DNA from: Apium graveolens
Taxonomy: Eukaryota > Streptophyta > Magnoliopsida > Apiales > Apiaceae
NCBI RefSeq assembly: GCF_009905375.1
Contig: NC_133655.1
Coordinates: 168,267,141-168,331,140 of the forward strand
Length of the DNA: 64,000 nt
Direction of reading: 5' to 3'
A program made the translations under genes and the position numbers. Positions 1 to 11,849 of this stretch are shown in pieces. Numbering within the stretch: the first letter of the stretch is position 1; each line of letters begins with the position of its first letter. The notes under the pieces are model-generated. The model worked only from the letters and a program-made list of their open reading frames with translations, was not told where the DNA came from and did no database searches.

Positions 1-716
1 ATCTTGGCTTCTTTATTTTAATGTTAGAGAACTTTCTTTCGAGATAGGCCATTGATTGATCTAGCTCATCAAGTTCATCCAGGGTGTTCCATATAAACTT
101 CCAGAGTTATTCTGCTCAAGTCTCTCCTTTCTCTGATTGCTGAAATTTTCTGTTCCATATGATCAGGGGTGTGAGCAAAAACTTCAAATTCACTTCTTCA
201 GCTTCATAATATTTATCATGCAGCTGCAAGTCATTAATCAGCTTGTTAAACCTTTCAAACACATCAATAATACTTTCCTTTGGCTTAGCCATGAAACCCT
301 CATACTGTGAAATCGGTATCCTTCTTTGATTTAACCTAACTTCCTTTGTTCCTTCATAAAGTATCTCTATCTTTTTCCAGATCTACTTAACTGTGTCACA
401 GTTGACAATGTTATTATACGTTACATTGTCAAGTGACTCTATCAAGATCAGCTGCAAGCCACTATCTAGGGAGACTTTTTCTTTCTCAGACTCAGTGTAC
501 TCAGAAGGGTCTTTAGGAACATAATGAGTTGGAATGACCATGTTTCAATCTGTAGATTCCTCAACTCTTATCATAGGAGTGAAAGGCCCATTTTTGAGAA
601 TCTGAATATATAATGGATTGGCCATCCTGATAAACAACAACATTTTCTTCTTCCATAGAGTGTAGTTAGTCTTATCAAAAGTAGGAATTTTGATGCTTGA
701 TTTTCTGTGTATTCAT
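1..716 (-). pseudogene. Ty1/copia gag, 5' part, decayed
   Basis: Gag forms the capsid-like particle of a Copia retrotransposon. Reading the minus strand from an ATG at 714-716, frame-shifted translation gives gag pieces such as NYTLWKKKMLLFIRMANP, ESLDNVTYNNIVNCDT and MAKPKESIIDVFERFNKL. These fit the UBN2-type gag of plant Copia elements as I remember it. At least two in-frame stops and several frame changes break it, so no long ORF survives. It begins about 40 bp inside the primer-binding site, as gag should, and runs off the left edge; pol would lie outside the window. The family is fairly secure; the Copia lineage (SIRE-like?) is a guess. Confidence 0.75.
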
Positions 717-753
717 TCTTCCAAGATCTTGAATCTGTTTACTTTCAGATTTG

Positions 754-765
754 GCTCTGGTACCA
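754..765 (-). other. Primer-binding site of the Copia element
   Basis: The minus strand reads TGGTACCAGAGC, one base from TGGTATCAGAGC, the usual plant site matching the 3' end of initiator-Met tRNA. It lies 2 bp inside the LTR end, which fixes the element as minus-strand and the adjoining LTR as its 5' LTR. Confidence 0.8.
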
Positions 766-767
766 CT

Positions 768-1994
768 TGTTAGGTAATGAATCACCCACAGAGGGGTGGG
801 GGTGAATGTGTTTTTGTGTTTTTCTAATTTTTTTTATGTTAATAGTGATGAACAAAGTAAATTAAAAGCTTATAGTGAAATGTGTTAGTGCTGAAATTAG
901 ACAGATAAACCAGTGAACACAAATCTTTCAAAACTCATTTAATTTTATATTAAAATTAAGAATGTTTTTCTACAAAGTTTCTAGGCTCTTTGTTGATAAA
1001 GATCTTAGCTTCTTCTTTGAGAGTATACAAGATTTTTCTAATCTCAATTCTTACTTCTAACAAAGCATCCAGTGTTTACTCTATAGAACAGTAAACACTG
1101 GTTATTACACGGTATGCAACAACATGTACTAAACCCTATTTTTAGATAACCAAATCTATCCATTTCTGGCTTAGTGTATCTTTGCTAATCTTGCACGCCT
1201 GTAACTTTACTTTGCCAGTTAATCTTGGCCTTTGATCTTGTACTCTTCAAGTTGCTTTTGTAGACTTGTCAATCCAACTGATTAGATTGTTTGTTGATTG
1301 ATAATCTTGAATATTTAATTGGTCTGCATTTTGCACTTTGAGTTTTACCTCGAGATCTCCAGTTTGGTATATAGAGAACTTGACATCTTGATAAGTATAT
1401 TAGCTTATCGAGATCTCTAATCACTCTACAGTTATTTTGACTTATCGAAGTCTTTGAGTTCTCTATAAAAGAATTTGGATTGTCGAGATCTCTCATCTTC
1501 ATGTCTTCACTTTGGCTTATCGATAACTCTGAGTTCTCTAGTGACAAATTGACTTACCGATAACTCTGAGTTCTCTAGTAATAAATTGTCTTATCGATAA
1601 CTCTGAGTTCTCTAGTGAAGAAATGACTTGTCGATATCTTCATTCTTCATGTCTTCGAATTGGCTTGTCGATATCTCTGAGTTCTCTATAAGCTTTTTTT
1701 GACTTGTCGATAAGTCATTCTGGAGTTCTCGAATGACTTATCTATAATACTTAATATGTGACTTGTAGAGATCTTGACTTAGAATATTTTTCTCAAAACA
1801 GATTTATTCAACTCCAAGCTTCTTCATAATTCTTCTGAGGCATGATCTTCTTGATCTTCTTCCATATAGAATTCTTAGGCTTGATACTGTTTATTGAAAA
1901 AGACTCTTGTCTTCCCTTGAACATTTTTACGGACTTAAGTATTACAATACAAAATGCAAACTTAGATTACAATACAACTTACTTAGGGTTGTCA
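768..1994 (-). mobile_element. 5' LTR of minus-strand Copia element
   Basis: The left edge starts with TGTTAGGTAATG next to the primer-binding site. The right edge is less certain: recognisable LINE reverse transcriptase begins near 1995, and the last suitable CA is at 1993-1994 (GGTTGTCA). The LTR would be about 1.2 kb. It holds a tandem repeat (about 1430-1745) and no coding sequence; the 92-codon frame inside is a by-product of the repeat. The second LTR and target duplication are outside the window, so the boundary cannot be confirmed here. Confidence 0.65.
1430..1745. repeat. Tandem repeat inside Copia LTR
   Basis: About five or six degenerate units of roughly 50-60 bp share the core CTTATCGATAACTCTGAG followed by TTCTCTAGTG. 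The units near 1517, 1553 and 1592 are the most alike. Repeats with this kind of core occur in the U3 part of plant LTRs and may bind transcription factors; that role is inference. Confidence 0.75.
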
Positions 1995-3866
1995 ATTTAA
2001 CTTACTCTTGTTATAGTACATGCATATCTTGCACAACAACATGCCATCATAAGTTCCCTCTAGACATCATTAAACCCGAACCTTCAAATCATAGTTTCTA
2101 AAAAGTGTCATTCCAATATGTCGTAGGCTTTTAACACATCGATTTTAAACCCCACTACTTCATTCTCCCCTTGTCTCTTTCGCTGGATATAATGAATCAG
2201 TTCAAATGCAATTATGCACTATTCATAAGCAAACGACCTTCTACAAATGCACTCTATGTTTTCGAAACTAGCATAGCAGGCACACCTTCAATCAATTTTC
2301 CAAAACTTTCGATACGATTCTGATGATCATGTTACATAGTGAAATTGGTCGTAAATCGGTCACTTGCTGAGGTTTTTTTATTTTTGGAATTAGGCACACA
2401 ACTGTTTTATTCATAGCAGGTGGTAACTCCCATATATTCATGGAAACCTGACAGCATCGTACCACGTCCTCTATTATCACACTCCAATATGTCTGGAAAA
2501 AAACACGGGTTCAGACCGTCAATACCCGGTGATTTATCCGGGTGCATCAAGAATGCAGCAAACTTGACTTCTTCACTTATAATTGGCATAATAAATTCCT
2601 CATTCAGCTCAACTGAAATTTGTTTTACCACCTCGCGATCAGAAAATGTTTCGGACGTTCCTGAACTCTTAAACAATTCAGAAAAAATTTCACCAATTAT
2701 CTCCCGAATCCCTTCTTTACTCTCTTGTCATATCCCATCCGAATTCTTTAACTTTGTATTCTGATTTTGCTTCTTTCTTTCAGTCGCATACCTATGATTT
2801 TTTTTTTGTATTTTGGTCTCCTTCTCGGAGCTAAAACTGCTTTGAACGCTGTTTCCAGTACACCTTCTGCTTCTCTAGTAATCTTAGATACTTATATCGA
2901 GCTTTATCATACTTCTGAACTCCAAACCTATCCCTTTTGGACCTGAATGTCTTCATATCATCTTTGTGATTCTTGACTTGCATCCGCAACTCCTTCACTA
3001 TCCTTCTTCCCCATTCTTCTAACCTCAAACTCACATACTCTATCTTTTGCACAATATTCCATCCAGTAGCCTCATTCCAACTATCCCGCATAATGTTGAA
3101 ACATTGATCCTCTCTTACCCAACAATTTTCAAAATGGAACCTTTTAATCCGTGGAATATACACCATTTTATTCAGTTCCAAAAACAGAGGGAGATGATCA
3201 GAGGTAGAAACCTCTAATATTTTCAACTCTGCTCGGGAAACATATTTTTCCATTCATCAGTTGCCAACCCTCTATCCAAACATATCTGCATCCAGCTAGG
3301 AGTACCCCTTGATTATTCCCACGTAAATTCATTTCCGATGAAACCTAAATCACTTAAAGCACACTCACTCACCACATTTCTAAATCCCTCTATCAACCTA
3401 GGAGGCTATGGTCTTCCACCCAATTTTTCATGATCATACATAATATCAGTAGAATCCCCAAGTATACAACATGGCAATGTAGAATCATCCGCTAGTGTTC
3501 TCAACAAATCCTACGACTCTTGTCTTCTCTGTCTCTCAGAGCAACCGTAGAAACCTGTGTACCTCCATCGTCCAGCCTGATCACATACTACCTCATAATC
3601 AGTATAATGTTTACTACTTCCTTTTATTTCTACTCCTCCTTTATTTTTCAAAATAAGTGCCAATCCTCCTCCATGATTTTGGGCATCAACTACAAAGCAC
3701 CTTGCATAATGTCTTATTTTACATATATGCTCAATCTTTCTTTTTTTTTTACTAATATTTCTGACCAAAAAATAAGATTTGGTCTAATTTTATTAACGAT
3801 TTCTTTAATATTTTGAACTAGTCATGGATTGGCCAATCCATGACAGTTCTACGATAAGCAACTCAT
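1995..3866 (-). pseudogene. LINE ORF2: endonuclease and start of RT, truncated
   Basis: ORF2 of plant L1 elements nicks the target and copies the LINE RNA. On the minus strand it starts at 3866 (MSCL..NCHGLANP, with a stop at codon 6). The AP-endonuclease domain follows, including VVDAQNHGGGLALILKN (about 3650-3705), WRYTGFYGCS (about 3550) and the catalytic SDH motif in TSDHLPLFLEL (about 3200). The RT domain begins with PDKSPGIDGLNP (about 2530), then VCLIPKIKKPQ and TDLRPISLCN (about 2330-2400), AFVEGRL (about 2240) and the motif-A region KIDVLKAYD (about 2110). The YADD region, rest of RT and 3' end are absent: the Copia LTR starts there. Several stops and frameshifts are present. The missing half probably lies beyond the left edge. 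Confidence 0.85.
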
Positions 3867-4329
3867 GGTCCTCGGCGGGCCTGGACTACAGGACCCGCCC
3901 CATACAAGTTTTTTGGATCGATAACTTCCATTATTCTATTCTCCTCATCATATTGTAGCCCATCTGTTTGCATTAAACTTGGTCCAGAGTCCAACTAAGT
4001 ATGGCCCATTTCAATTCCTTTCCTTTTTTTAATTACTACGATATTAATATCTTTAGATTATACATTTAAATTCAACTTATTTCCTTCCTTATTTATACTC
4101 TCCTAATTTCTTGGTATAACAATTACTGCAAAATTATCTCCATTATTCTCTCTAACCATCCCTTTAATCTTCTTGAATCTCGCCACCTCTCCTGCGCTGT
4201 TACTTCCAGTTCCCTGAATTCCTGCACCGCAACTCACATCCGACCATCTTCATCCTCCGTCCGTGTTTCATAGCCACCGTCACCCCGACTCTGAACCCTT
4301 AACCAAGTACATATGCATGTTCTATTTCC

Positions 4330-5023
4330 TTCTCTAGATGTGCATAAAAGACATTACATTCTCTTTCTGTATGCCTTATCCACAGATAAAACAAAAATTT
4401 CTCAGCCTCTCATATTTGAAATTTACCCAACTTCAGGATCCTCCTTCACGCTTAATCTTCAAGCACCTCTTTAATGACTTTTGCACGTCCAGCTTTACCC
4501 GAGCTCTTAAATATTATTTCCATGTTCCATCAAAACTTGCAGGATCAGACCTCACATATTCCCCTATAAAATTACCAATACGTGCCAATATACTCTCAGA
4601 TATGAATCATCTGGGAATGTCATGAATCTATACCCAAATCTCCATTGTATTTAGAGCTATTTGACATGGGTCTTCTTTATTTTGTATCTGATGGTAGACT
4701 AACATATTATGCTCAAACGACCACGGCCCCCACTCGATGACTTTCCGTAAATCTAAGATATGGTAAAAGACAAAAAAATATGTATACCCTCCTATATCAT
4801 GCACCTCCATTCCCTCCTTGGGTCTCCACAACGAGGTTAGAACGTTCTTCATCGCCTGAAAATTTATATTTTTCTTGGTTAGAAATTTCCCCACGAGCAA
4901 AAAACTCTCTTTCTTTTCATGTTCTTCTACAATCCCAAGGAGTATACCACTATTTTCCTCCTCTTCCTCTTTGATGGTTAACCTTGCATAAAGTTTCTCT
5001 AGATCTGGTTAATTAGACTCCAT
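4330..5023 (-). pseudogene. LINE ORF1 (DUF4283-like RNA-binding protein)
   Basis: ORF1 of plant L1 LINEs binds the element RNA. The minus-strand start at 5023 gives MESN then a stop, followed by LYARLTIKEEEEE, a typical acidic start. The DUF4283-like domain follows: LVGKFLTKKNINFQAMKNV, LTSLWRPKEGMEV and VIEWGPWSFEHNMLVYH (about 4690-4910). Next come IHDIPR and GEYVRSDPASFDGTW (about 4520-4620), then WVNFKYERLRNFCFICG near 4380-4430, the start of a CCHC knuckle broken by a frameshift. The region 3870-4330 should hold the ORF1 tail, but I recognise nothing definite in it. Order and strand match ORF2 downstream, so both belong to one LINE copy. Confidence 0.8.
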
Positions 5024-5292
5024 AACATATATACTTATTATAATTTGAGAATGATAGATAAAATGATAAAAACCACTAATAAATTATAAACTTGCCATAT
5101 AGACAAGACAAACTCTAATTATCGGAGAGGAAAAAAAATATATGTATCATAATGTTTTACACGAATTGAATGTATTATTTATGTACTCTTTACAACAAAT
5201 ACCAAGTGAATACACCCATTCCACACATAGGTATACTAATTTATAATGTTGTTATGGATGAAAACTTAAGGTATATTAATTGTTTTATTTAC

Positions 5293-5399
5293 TGTTGGGT
5301 TTCGTGAGCTTCGAAACTCGATTTGACTGCTCTTGTGTTCGTGACTTTATCTGCCTTAACAAGATGCATACGTACCTTGTTGTTTTCCAATGATCAAGT
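5293..5399 (-). mobile_element. Element X LTR, left piece
   Basis: It begins TGTTGGGTTTCGTGAGC and is cut at 5399 by the Athila insertion. The sequence resumes at 58989 after the second CAAGT copy. On the minus strand this is the end of the LTR (...CCCAACA). See the right piece for why I read X as minus-strand. Confidence 0.5.
5395..5399. repeat. Athila target-site duplication, left (CAAGT)
   Basis: CAAGT directly precedes the Athila 5' LTR and recurs at 58984-58988 directly after the 3' LTR. The perfect 5-bp match across 53.6 kb shows that all sequence between is one insertion plus later nested insertions. Confidence 0.93.
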
Positions 5400-5870
5400 T
5401 GTTTACTGGCATTTATGACACTTTATAACACTCCGTAAAGCTCTGAATTGTTGTATTTGTACTCGAGTTGTTGGTGTTTTAATGTGTTTTCTAGTGTTTT
5501 TGTATTTCAGGCATTAATCCGGGATTTAGGTGAATTAGCATTGATTTGATGCTAATATGGTGTTAGTATGGTGTCCAAGGAATAAAGGCTCATGAAGACC
5601 AACTCATTGCAGCAAGAAAAGAAGTGAATTTCAGTTTTTCCAGAAGACCGGCATGCCCGCGCTGTGCTAGCGCGCGGCCGCACCAGAGAAGCAGAATGTC
5701 AGCGCGCCCGCGCGCGGGCGCCAGGTTGGAATTTGAGATTCCTGTTTTAATTAGAAGATTATTTTTCTGGGCTTTTGGATTAATTGGGTTGCTATTTAAA
5801 GACAACAAAAAGACATTTTTCATAAGGGAGCTCAAGGAGAAGATGACAAGAAGACATATAGCACAATTCA
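5400..5870 (+). mobile_element. Athila 5' LTR, part 1
   Basis: These 471 bp match the first part of the 3' LTR (57527 onward) with scattered substitutions, for example TTTATGACACTTTATAAC in both. The piece includes the GC-rich block 5650-5725 and ends at ATTCA (5866-5870), where element A entered. Confidence 0.92.
5650..5725. repeat. GC-rich dyad block in Athila 5' LTR
   Basis: This is a CpG-rich block in an AT-rich element, with repeated GCCCGCGCTG / GCGCGGCCGC motifs separated by an AGAAGCAGAA spacer. The counterpart in the 3' LTR is at 57780-57865, and related units recur at 54678-54825 ahead of the third ORF. Confidence 0.7.
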
Positions 5871-8800
5871 TGTGGCGCCCTCCAAACCCGGGTCAGAAGT
5901 TTGGGGTCCCCAACACATACACAATATATAAACCTGTATAAGAGATATTATTTATAATGACCCTGCTTCACAAAACCACGGATCGCAACAGGTTAAAGTA
6001 TGAAAACAAGCCACAACCTTAACTTTTATTACAACGTATCAAATCCCAACTAGTTTAACTTACAACTGATAATAAAATCATTCTTACAACCTTACTATCT
6101 CCCTACTACAATAAGTTCCTGCTAGCTTGATCCAACATAATCTGGAACCTTAGCCGCACCTTGGACTGAGGAACTTCACTATCATCCATATCCTTTTCAA
6201 CTATAACATAGATAAAAAGATTCGCAAGAGTGAGCTAACTAGCTCAGCAAGTCATGATAACGATAACTGAGGTTAAACAATGATGAAATGAGATGATTCA
6301 AAGGAATCAAGTTTCTTTTTAACCAATCATTGGAATTGGATATTCATTTTAAGTTTTAAAATCAAGGTTAGGCTGCTGATCAGTCACGCACTAACCCTGA
6401 GCAAGCACACAGCACTACTCTAATTACTGGATACAAGGCACACATTGGCCTAACTTGACCATTGGTATGATCTGACCATGAATCTGGTCCACATATATAA
6501 AAACTATCCAATCCTAAAGCATTTCAATATGATAACAGTATGATTCAATAAAACAAGATCATAATCACTGATGGTTAAACATTTGCATAAAAATGTAAGG
6601 AAACTTATGGATATCTCAAGGGTATATCAGGGTATGTATAAGAAACGGTTTTCAATTTGTACAAGGGTCAGGTATCAGACCAGTAATGATTTTTCAGGAT
6701 ATGGTTCTTTGATGTTATTAAGAATGATTGGAGTATAAAAGTTTCTGTGTTTTCAAATCATTCTCTTTCAGTGTTTGGTGTTTGGTAGTTATACCTTTGT
6801 GGAGTAGTATTATATTTGTATGGATTGGTGTCTGAGGATCAACAAAGGACGGATTACAAAGAATAAGGCTTATGGCTCAAGATCAAGAAAATCAGAGTTC
6901 AAGGTTAAATGGTTTAAAGCTCTTGCAATATAAAACAGGAGTTATTTTGAATAATAGCGACATGTTATAAAACAGTTCAAAAACATTGGTAATATATATC
7001 TTGAAGAAAAATTCAGAAATACTTGCCTTACAAGGCTTTACAACTATTACTGATCAACCCTGAGCCGACTCTGCTGCTCAGGCTCTAACGTCCAACCACT
7101 AGATCCCATTGGATTCAACTTCGACCCTCAGATCTTTCTGTTGAAACTCTACTGAGCTCGTCGACTGACCAATAGGTTATCTTTAGTCCACCGTCCACTT
7201 GCAGGTTCCCGACTATAACCTACAGGGTCGAAATACACTACGTTAGACGTCTAGGTATGCTTGACATATGGTCGATACTAATTCTTATCCAATGATATTC
7301 AAACCCGACTCGTAATTATTCATATTAGAATAACACAGACAACAATTAGGGTTCACATTCTCAAAATCGATCCAGTGTTCATTTTCAGAAAATACGTATA
7401 CTCGTCATTTTATGAAATTAGGGTTACTGTATTTTGGTCAAAACATACAACACAACATACAATCAGGTTCTGTATAAAATGTACATATATGTATTTACTT
7501 ATACTCGCTTGACATTCCGATAATTCTCGGATACGCTCCCGTATTTACGTAATTCAGTTTCCGAAAATCGGGCAGCGTCTCCTTTGTTTATCGGACTACC
7601 CGTCGAAACATCCATCGACGTCAATTCAACAACAACAATCCAATTTAAAACACGACAACCAATCACAACTCGCAAATTCCAATCACCGATACAATTTAGT
7701 AATCACAACCAACTTAACCATTACGATTCAATATTCGCTAATTAACTATTTTGATCCAGAATAAAAACACAACAGGAATTTTTATTTGTTAAAAAAATTA
7801 GGATTCAGAATTATATCATCACCGTCCACCGTCAGCTCACCGGGCTCATTGCCGATGGTGGTAAAATTTGCGGGTACCCGATTCATTCGGGCTTCCAGCG
7901 CTAAATTCTACCGATTAAAATTCCGAATAATTACGACTTTATAATTCAAATAATCATCACAATATTCATTTGGATTTTCCAAAATAATTCGAATAAGTAA
8001 TTTGATAATAATCGAATTAATTTTAACCAAAATACCACAATCAGAAAGAATGAGGAACCACAGGACCATTACCACACGCGCACACGCGTATATAACAGTA
8101 CAACACACAATCGGAAACAGGAAGGACTTGACCGGAAAGTAACAAAATCCAGGCGGCACAGCTAGATAACAGGGAATACAGGAGACAACCGCACACCCAT
8201 CAACAATCTCAATCACGTACTGTACAATCGTACATAATCACGTAACCCCATCACCGTCACCTCACCGGAGAGCCGGTGGCAACAGTAGGTCGGAGAAGAA
8301 GGCGGCAACCCGCCTACCAGAGCACCACGAACTGCTGAACAAGTGTGGAAAGAAAGCAGAAGAAAATACGGGGGAGAGAGAGAGATTTATGAGTGATTGA
8401 GGAAAGAAGGGGAAAATGGAGACTTGTATATAATCAGCTGGCTGCCTAATTTCACACCACGTGTCCAATTAAATGGACACGTGTCCCTTTTCTGACCCGT
8501 GTTGGCAATATAACGAACCATCATACAAATAAAATAATCCTGAAAATTCCAAATTGATTTTTAAAATATCACAAATAATTCAAAGTTACTAAAAACAATT
8601 TTTTCATAATTTCTTAGGTATTTTTGAAACGCAACTCGTACCCGTATTTCATAATTAACGAACCGAGCTGCTCTTAAAACAAATTCAGAAAATTACTGAA
8701 ATAATTTTAAAATATTAAAAATATCCCGAAGTTTATTAAAACGTAATTTTCAAATTTTTAGAACAACTTTCGAAGTGCACTTTATACCCGCTTTTAACAA

Positions 8801-9283
8801 TTAAACGAAACAACGCGCTGGTGAAATTAATCTCGAAAATTTCCAAAATAATTTTAAAATTCTCAGAATATTATAAACTTAGAAAAATATGAATTTTGTA
8901 ATTTTTGAGAAGCTCTGAAATTAAATACAGATTTTACAAACAAAAGAAATCAGAAAATCTTTTAAAGGTAAATAATCAATAAAATATTGATTTCTCAATT
9001 CTATAAAATCCTAAAAATAATTATTGTAATTATAAAATCATAAAAACAATTTTAGAGACACTTCAAATATTTATACAAATAAATTTGCATTAAATCCACT
9101 TTAAAAGTGATATAATTCAATACAATTCCTTAATTAATCACGCGAACAACCCAGTACATCATAAATGACACCTAGATAATAATCAAACAACACATGGCGG
9201 TCAAAAATGATACACATATTTTATTTAATAATTTCCATAATAATCACATATTCGAATAATTCAAAAATACACGGGTCGTTATA
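5871..9283 (-). mobile_element. Element A 3' LTR
   Basis: These 3413 bp closely match 15264-18668. Both ends are set by comparison with the other copy and by the ATTCA duplication. No coding sequence is convincing. The LTR contains a TATA box and a stretch that is pyrimidine-rich on the minus strand (about 8330-8420), a likely leader. Confidence 0.9.
8425..8434 (-). promoter_or_regulatory. TATA box of element A 3' LTR
   Basis: The minus strand reads GATTATATACA, followed by a CT-rich stretch (8330-8420) like a plant 5' leader. The same arrangement recurs near 17819-17827 in the other LTR. Position and strand fit LTR transcription; activity is not shown. Confidence 0.45.
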
Positions 9284-9302
9284 TCCTTCCCCCCTTAAAA
9301 AG
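9284..9302 (-). other. Polypurine tract of element A
   Basis: The minus strand reads CTTTTTAAGGGGGGAAGGA directly before the 3' LTR. Such tracts prime plus-strand DNA synthesis, and this one confirms that the element is minus-strand. Confidence 0.85.
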
Positions 9303-9309
9303 ATTCTGT

Positions 9310-10100
9310 CCTCAGAATCTAGTCTAATTACACAAGTGAGGATATTTGTCAAGCATATCTGACTCTAGTTTCCAAGTAGACTCTTCTACTCGAGGATTTC
9401 AAACGTACTTACTATAGATATACACTCTTTTTCAATGAATTGCCTTTAACGAGCAAGAATTTAGATCAATTACTATATACAAAACAAACTTGGACAAGAG
9501 CCCATTGGCTCCTAATCACTCACTTAATTCAAATCAGATACTTAACGCTTTAACATTAACAGGCTAAACACACTATATGTGCACACTGTTGTGATGGTAA
9601 CGTCAACTCATGAATAACTTTATCTATATTTATCAATACTTCGAATGGTTCACAAATTTTAGGACTTAGCTTGTCCCTTCTACTCAAACTTATCCAATCT
9701 CTTTCAAGACGACACTTTTACTAACACTACTGGTCCTATTTCTATACTCATACTTTCTCTCAATACAATTTCGCCTTCTTTCTTCATCTACTTCGAGCTG
9801 CTTCAATCAACATCACTACACTCTTGGGATGCTGAATTAACATAGAATTTAACAACTTTCTTTCTCCCACTTTATTTCAATAAAAATGGAAACCTACACT
9901 TGCGTTCACATGAAGCTTAATAAAATGGCATTCCAAAGCTGATATCGATGATAAATGATCATTCCAGTGTTCCCTTAAAACTCAATCTCTCAACATATCT
10001 TATATTTCCTGAATCACTTTCGTACTTTGACTCTCCGTTTAAGAATGATAGACGGTGCTCGTTTTCAACTTGGTTTTCAAACATTTTTAATATCTTTTAC
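9310..10100 (-). pseudogene. Element A integrase, C-terminal half
   Basis: Integrase inserts the retrotransposon DNA. Minus-strand translation with many breaks gives ESQSTKVIQEI.DMLR (about 10000-10060), matching the segment around the catalytic Glu, then NKVGERKLLN, then EESTWKLESDMLDKYPHL (about 9345-9400) at the very C-terminus. The last motif is typical of the tail of Tekay/Del pol. The central core with the two Asp residues is not found: just upstream (10380-10800) lies a piece of RT instead. Identification rests on three motifs in the right order. Confidence 0.6.
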
Positions 10101-10379
10101 TCTTTTTCATCAGTTAAGGCTAAAAAAGTAATCTCATATATTCACGTATTATAACCTTTAGGTATTTGAACTTCAGATTCCACTCTTTCCAATTCGTTTA
10201 TTAATTCCTCGGTGGTCTTACCTTACATCTAATTCTTTCTGTCGACATAAGGCATTTGTTATCATACAACTTTGCTTAGGTAGTTGTAAATGGATTAATT
10301 CGGAATATTTTGTTAACCTTGGTCAAAATTTCATTCTTGAAGACTCAACGTATAGTTGCTTTCTTTCTGATCTTTAGAG

Positions 10380-10800
10380 AAAAAAAAAATCCTTGGGCAC
10401 TCCACGCAGACTTTCTTATTCCTTGAGTAGCTGAGGATATTATCAATAAATACAGTTTGCTTATCTAAGTACTCCTTATACACCATGATCCTTAATTCCT
10501 TATAATCATCTGATACACTTGTTATTTCACATAATATCATCCGAGCTTGCAATGCCCTTAACTCACTTTAATCATAATCTCTGATATGTTCTCAGGTCGG
10601 ATCTTAAGTTAATCCCCGAGGTATAATGTATTGCTTGAATTAGGTCTCATAAGTAGTCAATTCTTTATAGGGTCTAACTTATTCTTATTCGTTGTTTTAT
10701 TGCACTCCTGCTAATCAGTACATAATCTCATAATTTTATTCCTTTTTTCCAACAACATCACTGATACATTTTACGATTCACTTCTTGTAAAACCACTCCT
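10380..10800 (-). pseudogene. Element A second RT fragment, out of order
   Basis: Minus-strand reading gives RSGF.RSES, then KIMRLCTD.QECNKTTNKNK, like the gypsy RT motif KKDGSMRLCIDYRELNK. Then comes RPENISE.MIKVS.GHC in place of EEDI.KTAFRTRYGHYE, then YKEYLDKQTVFIDNILSYSR (about 10430-10490), the catalytic region with FIDD changed to FIDN. RT is already present at 11850-12500, so this is a second copy between the two parts of integrase. It could come from template switching or an old nested remnant. Confidence 0.5.
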
Positions 10801-10819
10801 TGGTCTGCCTTGTTCATTA

Positions 10820-11560
10820 GGCTTCCGATACGTCGCCTTAATTTTTTTTTTGGCATGTCCGATACTTCCTAATCCATTTTGAAATTTCCTTCTTATACCT
10901 GGTTATCACTATTTTGCTTTAAATTTCCGTATATCTTGGCATTTCTTCAATAAATTAAATACTTTATATTGTGAATTCCCTGTGGGATCTCATTTCTTAA
11001 TCATGCTACTTATAGCATCCGGGTGCTGGAAGAAAAGCTAGGAATATCGTGATCGTTCTCCTGGGCACATAAATTTCCTTTTACTAACTATTAACATCGT
11101 GCTCCATTATCTTCTATTGACATCTTATCTTTCCCTTCACAACTTCGACTGAAAGGTCATACTATCCATCCTTGCTCCTTTTGGATTACGAACTTTAACT
11201 TCCAATTCCAACTTCTAAAATTCCATGAATAATTCTTCTGGTGTAGTCTCTATGTTCATTTTCTCTCCTTTTTACTTATCTCTTGCCATTACATTTGCTT
11301 TCCCTCATGAATTCATACTTCAAATTCTCATGGTCCGTATAGATCTCACACCTTTCTCCATACATATCATGTTTCCCAATTTTTCAAAGCGAATATTACT
11401 ACTGTTAGTCCCAGTTATGATTAGGATACTTCTGCTCATAAGGTTTCGGTTGTCTGGGTGCATATACAATAACTTTATTGTGCTGCATCAACACACATCC
11501 TACTCCATTATGAGAAGCATCACCATAGACTACTAAATCTCCTTGATACCTTCAAAGTGA
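10820..11560 (-). pseudogene. Element A RNase H and start of integrase
   Basis: RNase H removes template RNA. Minus-strand reading gives GDLVVYGDASHNGVGCVLMQ and VIVYAPRQPKPYEQKYPNH (about 11400-11550), then MYGERCEIYTDHENLKY (about 11300), all standard gypsy RNase H blocks. Further down, KKEISKWIRKYRTCQKK (about 10870-10920) matches the end of the integrase zinc-binding region. Many stops separate the pieces. Order and strand fit the RT piece upstream. Confidence 0.65.
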
Positions 11561-11849
11561 TAAAGCATGTGTTGTAACCATTCTTTCACTTAACTCTGTA
11601 AAACTTTCTTTACCCTTCTTTACTTCATATAAACTTCTTACTTTTCCTGGTCAGCTTCATCCAAGATATTGCAACTTCCAAGAAATCTTGCACCAATTTT
11701 CGATAGTAGCCGGCCTATGATAAAACTTCTTACTTTTGTTGGTGTTTCTGGTCTCTTTTCATTCATAGTAACTTTAATTTCTACTGAATCTCTCTTGATC
11801 TTCTCCATATTGACTATTTATGCTAAGAACTATACTTCATACAACTTTC

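Larger units (their letters stand above)
1995..5100 (-). mobile_element. L1-type LINE, 3' part displaced by Copia
   Basis: ORF1 then ORF2 on the minus strand form one LINE. The 5' end lies a little upstream of 5023 but no duplication is visible, so 5100 is approximate. The 3' end is missing because a Copia LTR starts inside the RT. The stretch from about 5100 to 5292 is AT-rich DNA in which I recognise nothing. Confidence 0.75.

Noticed and set aside
2420..2764. 114-codon plus-strand frame
   Set aside because: It is the antisense shadow of LINE RT text on the minus strand, where recognisable motifs are.
8262..8468. 68-codon minus-strand frame, repeated at 17655-17861
   Set aside because: It overlaps the TATA box and CT-rich leader of the element A LTR. 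The Ser/Phe/Leu-rich composition is what a pyrimidine-rich leader gives; the recurrence is LTR duplication.
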